In this document: one piece after another, positions 1 to 5,449 of the stretch | Layout of the letters: every line of letters starts with the position of its first letter | Numbering within the stretch: position 1 is the stretch's first letter | Assembly (NCBI GenBank): GCA_023424865.1 | Contig: JAFADM010000306.1 | Location: 1-6,651 of the forward strand | DNA from: Bacillota bacterium | GTDB lineage: Bacteria; Bacillota_A; Clostridia; DSM-8532 | DNA: 6,651 bases | Direction: 5' to 3' | The notes under the pieces: model-generated | Seen by the model: the letters and a program-made list of their open reading frames with translations, nothing else | What the model was told of the DNA's origin: nothing | Databases searched by the model: none | Translations under genes and position numbers: made by a program

Positions 1-2
1 AC

Positions 3-551
3 GATCATCCCATGGTTGAAGAAACAGCCGAACAGCTTACATACGGAATTAAGGATACATTATCCAAGGTCCGTTCTCTTTTTGAGTTTGTCCGGGATCA
101 AATCTTTTATTCCTTTCACATCAATGCTACCAGTGTCACTTTAACGGCATCGGAAGTGCTTGAAAAAGGGCATGGCAGCAGTTTTTCAAAAGCTCACCTT
201 TTCGCAGCGCTGGCAAGATCTCAAGACATACCCGCAGGCTTCTGCTACAGACTTACCCTATCGGAAACGGGAGTTCCCCGACCTGTGCTCCACGGCTACA
301 ATGCTGTCTTTATTCAAGAAATGGAACGATGGATCTTTTTGGACGCCTGTGTTTCTCCTGAAATAACAGGAGACAGCCATGGGTTTTATTCTGAAACACT
401 TATTACGGATCCGGTGAAGACCTCGTCCCGATGGTTTCATAAGCCAGGAGCGGGTTTAATCTATGTTTCACCCAATAAAAAAGTGATTTCCACCTTGGAG
501 CACGCACGGGACGTGGAGGAGCTTAAAGAAGTCCTGCCCGGGAAACTCTGA
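3..551 (+). CDS. Transglutaminase-like domain protein, 5' end missing, nucleophilic Cys replaced by Ser
   Basis: This is a transglutaminase-like (papain-fold) protein of the short bacterial family found alone in Bacillus and Clostridia; its substrate is not known. The frame is open to the left edge. The first ATG, at 12, has no ribosome binding site, and the residues before it (Asp-His-Pro) match a conserved N-terminal 'HP' of the family, so I infer that about 15-30 residues lie outside. Numbering from ATG 12, there is a helical region 'FEFVRDQI' (24-31), an active-site helix 'GHGSSFSKAH' (53-62), 'IPAGFCYR' (73-80), the His in 'LHGYNAVF' (93-100) and the Asp in 'RWIFLDAC' (106-113). As I recall it, the family reads G-(I)-C-(F/Y)-A-K at the active site; here Ser57 stands where Cys is expected, while His94 and Asp111 remain. 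The stretch after the Asp, normally 'LDARGN', has also diverged. The gene converges on tlyA and is not part of that operon. Family call good; activity doubtful. Confidence 0.8.
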   Translation, partial: DHPMVEETAEQLTYGIKDTLSKVRSLFEFVRDQIFYSFHINATSVTLTASEVLEKGHGSSFSKAHLFAALARSQDIPAGFCYRLTLSETGVPRPVLHGYNAVFIQEMERWIFLDACVSPEITGDSHGFYSETLITDPVKTSSRWFHKPGAGLIYVSPNKKVISTLEHARDVEELKEVLPGKL

Positions 552-579
552 GCTCTGAGGTGTACAAACCAGGCACACA
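552..579. other. 28-base convergent intergenic gap without visible terminator
   Basis: The stop codons of the transglutaminase-like gene (plus strand) and tlyA (minus strand) face each other across 28 bases. I see no GC-rich hairpin followed by a T-run on either strand. The best element is a weak GGT/ACC pairing around 559-570 and a short direct repeat CTCTGAG at 546-552 and 553-559. Transcripts from the two sides may therefore run into each other, or end by another mechanism. Confidence 0.5.
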
Positions 580-1458
580 TCAACCGCTTTGCTCATCCCC
601 TTTAAGGGCTTTTTGTGCTGCTTTTACCGTTTCTTCCGGACAGGGCCGTCCGGGAGGGGAAGAACCAGCCTCCGTTTGGGGCTCCTTTAACCCGTTATCG
701 TGTAAATTTCCCTTCATCGCAACAGGGCTGTGGACAAGATACAAAAGGTATTCAATATTTCCCTCGGGTCCTGTAATGGGAGAAAAGGAAAGGCCCTTAA
801 CCAGAAAGCCCAGCTTTTCCGCTTCATTCATTATATCCCGGATAACCTCTACATGCACTTCCGGATCCCGGACAACACCTTTTTTCCCCACCTTGCCCCG
901 TGGAGCCTCAAACTGGGGTTTTATAAGGCAGACTGCCCGTCCTCCCTCTTTTAAAAGTGCCGTCAGCGGGGGCAGGATTCTTTTCAGCGAAATAAAAGAG
1001 ACATCGGCAGAGGCAAAATCCAGGGGATCCTCAATTTCATTTTTTGTAACATAGCGGAAATTGGTACGCTCCATGCAAACCACCCGGGGATCCTGTCTGA
1101 GCTCCCAAGCCAGCTGACCATATCCTACATCCACGGAATAGACTTTTTGAGCGCCATTTTTAAGCATAACATCGGTAAAGCCCCCCGTGGATGCTCCCAC
1201 ATCCACGCAAACAGCCCCTTCTAAAACAAGGCCGAAAGCCTTTACCGCTTTTTCCAGCTTTAACCCGCCTCTGCTTACATAGGGCAGGGGATTGCCTTTA
1301 ATTTCAAACTTGCAGTCCGGACCAAAAATGGAACCGGGCTTGTCCTCTCTCTGGCCGTTAACAAAAACCTGCCCTGCCATAATGGCTCCCCGAGCCTTTT
1401 CTATGCTGTCAAAAAAGCCTTTGCCCAATAGCTGCGCATCCAGCCGTTCCTTTGCCAT
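580..1458 (-). CDS. tlyA: TlyA family rRNA (cytidine-2'-O)-methyltransferase
   Basis: TlyA uses S-adenosylmethionine to methylate ribose 2'-OH groups. In Mycobacterium the targets are C1409 of 16S and C1920 of 23S rRNA; some homologues modify only 23S. The 292-residue protein has an N-terminal S4 RNA-binding domain (about 1-58, 'MAKERLDAQLL' onward), a linker with 'YVSRGGLKL' (60-68) and a Rossmann methyltransferase domain with the SAM loop 'VDVGASTGGFTD' (85-96). All four expected catalytic residues of the K-D-K-E set are visible: Lys67, Asp152 in 'ADVSFISL', Lys180 in 'LIKPQF' and Glu236 in 'GNIEYLLY'. After the last strand there is an unusual Pro/Gly/Ser-rich stretch (about 243-274) before the usual closing helix 'ETVKAAQKAL'. 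The ATG follows the dxs TAA directly. The nearest purine run is 13 bases upstream, so translation probably depends on coupling to dxs. Members are often annotated as hemolysin A, which I consider misleading. Confidence 0.95.
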   Translation of the reverse strand: MAKERLDAQLLGKGFFDSIEKARGAIMAGQVFVNGQREDKPGSIFGPDCKFEIKGNPLPYVSRGGLKLEKAVKAFGLVLEGAVCVDVGASTGGFTDVMLKNGAQKVYSVDVGYGQLAWELRQDPRVVCMERTNFRYVTKNEIEDPLDFASADVSFISLKRILPPLTALLKEGGRAVCLIKPQFEAPRGKVGKKGVVRDPEVHVEVIRDIMNEAEKLGFLVKGLSFSPITGPEGNIEYLLYLVHSPVAMKGNLHDNGLKEPQTEAGSSPPGRPCPEETVKAAQKALKGDEQSG

Positions 1459-3474
1459 TTATTTACCACTGCTTTCCTTGCCGTATATACCGGTACTTAT
1501 TCCACTGGCTTCAGCCTGCACTTTTCTGGGTCTCTGAACCGTTCTTACCCCTATCTGGGCAGAACCTTCCTTTTTCGCCCTTTCCGCTTCCTTGTAAAGC
1601 CTTCGGGCTCTTGCGGCAATTCCCTCAGGATCAAGACCGTACTTTTTGAATATAAGGCTTCGCTCGCCCTGAGAAATGCCTTCATTGGGAAGTCCCAATA
1701 CAGCACCCGCAGCCAGCCGCCCTTTTTTATTCAAAAGACTTAAAACTGCGCTTCCAAAACCGCCTTCCTCAAGAACATCCTGAATCACTAAAACGCAACC
1801 GGTCTTAATGGAGGAAGCCAGGATTCCCGACTCATCCAGAGGCCGAAGAAAGCGGGGATTGATAACCTCACAGGAAAGGCCCTCCTTTTTGAGAATATCC
1901 GCGGCCTCAAGGGCATGGCTGAGCATGGGGCCAACTCCTATAAGGGTTATATCCCTGCCCTGACGGCATACCACGCTCTTTCCGTGAACAAGGGGTTTAT
2001 CCGTCCCTTCGTGCTCAAAGCCCGAGCCCCGGGGATAGCGAATAGCAAGAGGGCCGTCATGTGCTTTAAGCCCATACTCAAGCATGCGCTCAAGCTCTCC
2101 GGGTGAAGCAGGAGCCAGTATATCCACATGTGGAATGGTGTAAAGAAAGGCCACATCATAAATGCCCTGATGGGTCTCACCATCGTCTCCCACAATTCCC
2201 GCCCGGTCAATGGCTAAAATAACTCTTAGCCTTTGCAGGGCCACATCATGAAGAATTTGATCATAAGCTCTTTGAAGGAAGGTGGAATATATAGCCACTA
2301 CAGGCTTGACACCGCCTGCGGCAAGGCCTGCGGCCAAAGTGACGGCATGCTGCTCTGCAATGCCCACATCAAAAAAACGCTTTGGATAGCTCTGCCTGAA
2401 TCCGCTTAACCCAGTACCGTCAGGCATTGCGGCAGTTATGGCCACCACGTCCTTATCCTCCTGGGCTATGGCGCAGAGCTTATTCCCGAAGACAGTGGAG
2501 TAATTTCCGCCTGCCTTTTTTTTCACTTTGCCGGTTTCCGGCTCAAAAGGGGCAATGCCATGAAACGCTGAGGGCTGCTCCTCCGCATATTTATAGCCCT
2601 TTCCCTTAACGGTGGCTACATGAACCAGAACGGGACCCTTCATGGTTTTGGCTTGTGTCAGCACCATAATCATTTCGGATAGGTTATGGCCGTCAATGGG
2701 ACCAAAATAGCGAAAGCCCAAATCTTCAAAAAACATGGACGGAACCAGCACACTTTTCATTACAGCCTTCATTTTATGAAGGGCGCGCCGAACCCTCTTA
2801 CCACCCCGGGGCATCCTGTCCACCAGTTCCTGAACCGATTCCCTGGTTTTATAGTAAAGAGGACGGGAGCGAATCTTGCTCAAATAGCGGGATAGTCCGC
2901 CTACATTGGGTGCGATGGACATTCCGTTATCATTAAGAACAATTAACAGGTTGGTCCGGGACATACCCGCATCGTTTAAGGCCTCCAGTGCCATGCCTCC
3001 CGACAGGGCACCGTCACCGATGACTGCGGCTACAGTATGCTTTTCACCCTTTAAATCCCTGGCCCGGGCCATGCCCAATGCTGCCGAGATGGAGGTACTG
3101 CTGTGGCCGGTGTTAAATATATCATGCTCGCTTTCCTGAGTCTTGGGAAAGCCTGACAAGCCGTCAAGTTGTCTTAACGTATTAAAGGCTTCTTTCCGAC
3201 CGGTAAGTATTTTATGCACATAGGTCTGGTGCCCTACATCCCAGATAATTTTATCCAGTGGGGAGTCCAGAACCTTATGAAGAGCAAGGGTGAGCTCCAC
3301 AACCCCCAAATTGGATGCAACATGGCCCCCTGTTTCGGAAACGGTTCTCAAAAGAAACTCCCGAATCTCCCCTGCAAGCTGCTCCAGCTCCCGTTTATTA
3401 AAGGCCTTTAAATCGTTAGGACATGAAACGGCGCCAAGCATTCCGCTTATTTTTTTGAGATCTTCTTCGTTCAA
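1459..3474 (-). CDS. dxs: 1-deoxy-D-xylulose-5-phosphate synthase
   Basis: Dxs condenses pyruvate with glyceraldehyde 3-phosphate, releasing CO2, to give DXP. This is the committed entry to the MEP isoprenoid pathway and also feeds thiamine and pyridoxal synthesis. It is a cytosolic, thiamine-diphosphate- and Mg-dependent homodimer. Visible are 'HVASNLGVVELT' (51-62) and 'GHQTYVHKIL' (81-90) near the cofactor, the ThDP/Mg motif from 'GDGALSGG' (153-160) to 'NDN' (181-183), the catalytic Glu374 in 'DVGIAEQHAV' (369-378), 'YSTFLQRAYDQ' (396-406), 'DRAGIVGDDGETHQG' (423-437) and 'RYPRG' (479-483), then a transketolase C-terminal domain to about 625. At 671 residues it is some 40 longer than usual because of a basic tail (about 628-671). 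I accept the TTG start because GGGGGAG lies 9 bases upstream; the next in-frame ATG (codon 12) lacks such a site. A promoter and long leader precede the gene, and tlyA follows with no gap. Confidence 0.97.
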   Translation of the reverse strand: MNEEDLKKISGMLGAVSCPNDLKAFNKRELEQLAGEIREFLLRTVSETGGHVASNLGVVELTLALHKVLDSPLDKIIWDVGHQTYVHKILTGRKEAFNTLRQLDGLSGFPKTQESEHDIFNTGHSSTSISAALGMARARDLKGEKHTVAAVIGDGALSGGMALEALNDAGMSRTNLLIVLNDNGMSIAPNVGGLSRYLSKIRSRPLYYKTRESVQELVDRMPRGGKRVRRALHKMKAVMKSVLVPSMFFEDLGFRYFGPIDGHNLSEMIMVLTQAKTMKGPVLVHVATVKGKGYKYAEEQPSAFHGIAPFEPETGKVKKKAGGNYSTVFGNKLCAIAQEDKDVVAITAAMPDGTGLSGFRQSYPKRFFDVGIAEQHAVTLAAGLAAGGVKPVVAIYSTFLQRAYDQILHDVALQRLRVILAIDRAGIVGDDGETHQGIYDVAFLYTIPHVDILAPASPGELERMLEYGLKAHDGPLAIRYPRGSGFEHEGTDKPLVHGKSVVCRQGRDITLIGVGPMLSHALEAADILKKEGLSCEVINPRFLRPLDESGILASSIKTGCVLVIQDVLEEGGFGSAVLSLLNKKGRLAAGAVLGLPNEGISQGERSLIFKKYGLDPEGIAARARRLYKEAERAKKEGSAQIGVRTVQRPRKVQAEASGISTGIYGKESSGK

Positions 3475-3753
3475 AGTTTATAACTCCCCCGCTTATATCT
3501 ATAAGATTCCTGTCGGCCCGAGGTGCCGTGGCCAGTGCTTTATGTCCAGGGAACTGAGAATTGCCTTCGCTTATAAAGGGGCGCCATACCGCAGGACAAT
3601 GCAGCGCGCCCCTCAAGATGTCTATTTTACCGGAATCGGCCATCGAAACACACTCCGCCGATATCCTCCGACACTCCAAACAAGTAGCCTTTCTTTTTAT
3701 TCACGCCGACAAGAGGCAAGCTACCTGTGAACGTCACCTTTAGTGGTTTATAA
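3475..3753 (-). ncRNA. Putative structured 5' leader of the dxs-tlyA transcript
   Basis: This is the only sizeable gap in the window (306 bases between genes). If transcription starts about 7 bases after the predicted -10 box, the dxs mRNA has a leader of about 280 nt. On the minus strand I can pair by eye: 3727-3720 with 3688-3681 (8 bp, one G-U); 3666-3657 with 3640-3632 (9 bp around one bulged T); 3614-3606 with 3584-3576 (9 bp, one G-U, GC-rich) extended inward by 3605-3600 with 3593-3588; and a perfect CTTATA/TATAAG pair (3505-3500 with 3497-3492) just before the ribosome binding site. I do not recognise a known riboswitch; TPP, FMN, cobalamin, T-box and cyclic-dinucleotide consensus elements are absent as far as I can read. 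It could be a regulatory leader, or degenerate coding sequence. No convincing gene is seen in it. Confidence 0.35.
3484..3490 (-). promoter_or_regulatory. Ribosome binding site deciding the TTG start of dxs
   Basis: The minus strand reads GGGGGAG here, followed by 9 bases and TTG at 3474. The same heptamer with the same 9-base spacing precedes the GTG at 4218 of the DUF212 gene. The match is strong enough to choose the rare TTG over the later ATG. Confidence 0.75.
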
Positions 3754-3759
3754 GAAAAT

Positions 3760-3788
3760 ATTATACATAACTTTAATGAATTATGCAA
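3760..3788 (-). promoter_or_regulatory. Sigma-A-type promoter upstream of dxs
   Basis: On the minus strand TTGCAT (3788-3783) is separated by exactly 17 bases from a perfect TATAAT (3765-3760). The -35 box matches consensus at the first three bases only. The spacer is AT-rich. The -35 shares its last base with the first base of the DUF212 stop codon, so the promoter sits right at the end of that gene. The predicted start is near 3753. It would allow dxs-tlyA to be transcribed apart from xseA-xseB-ispA-DUF212. Read-through from upstream is also possible, as I see no terminator between. Confidence 0.6.
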
Positions 3789-4218
3789 ACAGGATAGCCA
3801 CAGCAATCCCCAGTAGAGCCCCCGTTATCACCTGCAGGGGCGTATGGCCCAAAAGCTCCTTAAGCTCTTTATCAAGCTTAATATCCTTTGAAGAATATAC
3901 CAGCTTGTTCAAAACCTCCGCCTGCTTGCCCGCCGCCCTGCGAACGCCTGCCGCATCAGCCATGACAATAAAGCAAAATACGGTGGCTACAGCAAAATAG
4001 CCCGAATCAAAGCCATATTCCATCCCAAGTACAGTGGCCATGTTGACCGAAATAGAGCTATGGGAGCTGGGCATTCCTCCAGAGCTGACTATCTTTCTAA
4101 AGTCGATTTTCCGATGCTTGACAAAATGATAGACAAATTTATAGAATTGGGCAAGGAACCATGAAAACACCGGAAGCACAATGGCGCGATTACTTAAAAT
4201 CCCTTCAAAAAACGACAC
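3781..4218 (-). CDS. Divergent PAP2 family (DUF212, YuiD-like) membrane protein
   Basis: This small integral membrane protein belongs to the DUF212/COG1963 family, distantly related to PAP2 acid phosphatases. A role on lipid or isoprenoid phosphates is plausible but not established. The protein has 145 residues from GTG 4218. Conserved signatures, counted from that start, are 'FLAQFYK' (21-27), 'GGMPSSHSS' (47-55), 'MADAAGVRRAAGKQAE' (86-101) and the C-terminal 'LGHTPLQVITGALLGI' (123-138). Hydrophobic segments lie near 11-24, 73-90 and 130-145. The start is chosen at 4218 because GGGGGAG lies 9 bases upstream, the same arrangement as at dxs, and the family usually begins close to a 'LLSNR'-type motif (here 'ILSNRAIV'). 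A longer reading from GTG 4236 would add six residues but lacks a good binding site and would use the binding site itself as codons. The gene begins about 60 bases after ispA and is probably cotranscribed with it. Confidence 0.88.
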   Translation of the reverse strand: MSFFEGILSNRAIVLPVFSWFLAQFYKFVYHFVKHRKIDFRKIVSSGGMPSSHSSISVNMATVLGMEYGFDSGYFAVATVFCFIVMADAAGVRRAAGKQAEVLNKLVYSSKDIKLDKELKELLGHTPLQVITGALLGIAVAILFA

Positions 4219-4227
4219 GTCTAATCT

Positions 4228-4234
4228 CTCCCCC
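4228..4234 (-). promoter_or_regulatory. Ribosome binding site deciding the GTG start of the DUF212 gene
   Basis: GGGGGAG on the minus strand, 9 bases before GTG 4218. It argues against the upstream GTG at 4236, which overlaps it. It is identical in sequence and spacing to the site before dxs. Confidence 0.6.
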
Positions 4235-4277
4235 ACATCCGTCCCGACTTCTCTTACTGCCGGGCCAGTGATTTTGT

Positions 4278-5165
4278 CTATTTTTCTCTCTCTGCAATAA
4301 AGGCTGCCATCTGGATTAGGAATTCTCCCCCTGAAACCCCGCTCAGGCTTTGAACTGCCGCTTCCTCTGTCTTTTTGAGCAGCTCCTTGGCACTTTGCAT
4401 ACCCAATAAAGTGACAAAAGTGGATTTGTTATTCTTGGAATCGCTTCCAAGCGGCTTGCCCACAACGGAGCTTAGTCCCTCGAAATCCAGAATATCATCC
4501 TTTATCTGAAATGCAAGGCCAATATTTTCCGCATAGGAGGTGAGAGCTCCCACCCGCTTTTCATCCGCTCCGCACAAAACGGCTGCTGACTGAACTGCAG
4601 CACGGATAAGCGCACCCGTTTTCTTTTTATGCATGGTACACAGCCGGCCATAATCAATTTGTTTATTTTCCGATTCAAGATCAATAACCTGACCGCCGAC
4701 CATTCCAAGTCCACCTGCCGCTTCAGCGATAATTTCAGCCGCCTTTACCTTTTGGGATATGGGCACGGCTCCCTCTTGAATAGCTCTGAAAAGGATCTCA
4801 TATGCAGCATTCAAAAGCGCGTCTCCGGCTAAAACCGCTATGGCCTCCCCAAAAACCTTGTGGCTTGTGGGTTTCCCCCGCCTGAAATCATCATTGTCCA
4901 TGCAGGGCAGATCATCATGAATAAGGGAATAGGTGTGAATAAACTCCAGCGCCCCGGCAAAAGGCATAACCTCCCGGGGATCTCCCTTAAGCATGTCACA
5001 TACGGCCAGGGATAAAACCGGACGCAGGCGCTTTCCGCCTGCCAGAAGGCTGTACTCCATGGCCTTTTTAAGGGTTTCTTCTGTTTGGCTTTGAATAATC
5101 GGTGCTTTTTTCAGCCAATTCTCAGCTGTTTCCGTGTATTTTTTAAATTCCACTCGAAAGCTCAT
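4278..5165 (-). CDS. ispA: Polyprenyl synthetase, farnesyl (or geranylgeranyl) diphosphate synthase
   Basis: A trans-type prenyltransferase that adds isopentenyl diphosphate to allylic diphosphates, giving FPP (perhaps GGPP) for quinone, undecaprenyl phosphate and other terpenoid synthesis. It is cytosolic and Mg-dependent. The 295-residue length is typical of bacterial FPP synthases. Visible are 'GGKRLRP' (43-49) for diphosphate binding, the first Asp-rich motif 'HDDLPCMDND' (83-92), with the two extra residues between the Asp groups (DDxxxxD) characteristic of bacterial short-chain enzymes, 'GGQVIDL' (157-163), 'KKTGALI' (181-187) and the second Asp-rich motif 'FQIKDDILD' (219-227). Product length cannot be fixed from sequence alone; FPP is the default. 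The ATG overlaps the xseB stop as ATGA, and GAGGAG (5171-5176) lies 5 bases upstream inside xseB, so translation is probably coupled. The gene and dxs are in the same pathway. Confidence 0.96.
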   Translation of the reverse strand: MSFRVEFKKYTETAENWLKKAPIIQSQTEETLKKAMEYSLLAGGKRLRPVLSLAVCDMLKGDPREVMPFAGALEFIHTYSLIHDDLPCMDNDDFRRGKPTSHKVFGEAIAVLAGDALLNAAYEILFRAIQEGAVPISQKVKAAEIIAEAAGGLGMVGGQVIDLESENKQIDYGRLCTMHKKKTGALIRAAVQSAAVLCGADEKRVGALTSYAENIGLAFQIKDDILDFEGLSSVVGKPLGSDSKNNKSTFVTLLGMQSAKELLKKTEEAAVQSLSGVSGGEFLIQMAAFIAEREK

Positions 5166-5422
5166 AGATTCTCCTCAGCATTAAAGTCCGTTTCCTTTAT
5201 TTCACCCCTGCCTTCCACAAGGAGGGTCATACGCTTTTCAATGTCGTCAAGCTTTTTTCCGCATAGCCGCACCAGGCCAATACCCTTTTCAAAGGCAAGA
5301 AGGGACGCTTCTAATGATAGCTCACCCTTTTCCATCAATATAACAGTTTTCTCCAGCTCCGCCACTGCTTCCTCATAGGTAAGCTCCCGGGCTTCAAAAG
5401 CCTGTTGTGTTTTATTATCCAT
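5162..5422 (-). CDS. xseB: Exodeoxyribonuclease VII small subunit
   Basis: XseB is the small subunit of exonuclease VII. Several copies bind the large subunit XseA, and the complex degrades single-stranded DNA from both ends into acid-soluble oligonucleotides, acting in repair. The 86-residue protein is of normal length and is almost wholly helical. The family core runs from 'LTYEEAVAELEKTV' (14-27) through 'MEKGELSLEASLLAFEKG' (30-47) to 'LCGKKLDDIEKRM' (53-65), which forms the antiparallel helical hairpin. The acidic tail (71-86) is not conserved. GAAAGGG (5431-5437) lies 8 bases before the ATG. The gene starts 27 bases after xseA and overlaps ispA by four bases, so the three are likely one transcript. 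Confidence 0.96.
   Translation of the reverse strand: MDNKTQQAFEARELTYEEAVAELEKTVILMEKGELSLEASLLAFEKGIGLVRLCGKKLDDIEKRMTLLVEGRGEIKETDFNAEENL
5171..5176 (-). promoter_or_regulatory. Ribosome binding site of ispA inside xseB
   Basis: GAGGAG on the minus strand, 5 bases before the ispA ATG and lying in the last codons of xseB. Together with the ATGA overlap it supports translational coupling of the two genes. Confidence 0.6.
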
Positions 5423-5449
5423 TGACTCGTCCCTTTCTAATCCCTATCC

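Noticed and set aside
12..14. ATG at 12 as the true start of the transglutaminase-like gene
   Set aside because: There is no ribosome binding site in the preceding bases, the frame is open to the edge, and the preceding 'DHP' fits the family's N-terminal region.
560..1054. Plus-strand open frame of 164 codons opposite tlyA
   Set aside because: It lies wholly antisense to a clear tlyA with all catalytic residues, and its translation is Ser/Pro/Arg-rich with no recognisable domain. It is a shadow frame.
3576..3614. Intrinsic terminator after the DUF212 gene
   Set aside because: The GC-rich hairpin is present but is followed by only three T residues on the minus strand, and it lies downstream of the dxs promoter. 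It does not meet the usual terminator pattern.
3290..3730. Plus-strand open frame of 146 codons across the dxs start and the leader
   Set aside because: Half of it is antisense to dxs, it has no ribosome binding site that I can see, and its composition is not protein-like.
3475..3780. Known riboswitch (TPP, suggested by the ThDP-dependent Dxs) or T-box
   Set aside because: I looked for the conserved TPP segments and for the T-box TGGNACCGCG sequence on the minus strand and did not find them. The GCGGTATGGCGCC stretch only superficially recalls a T-box.
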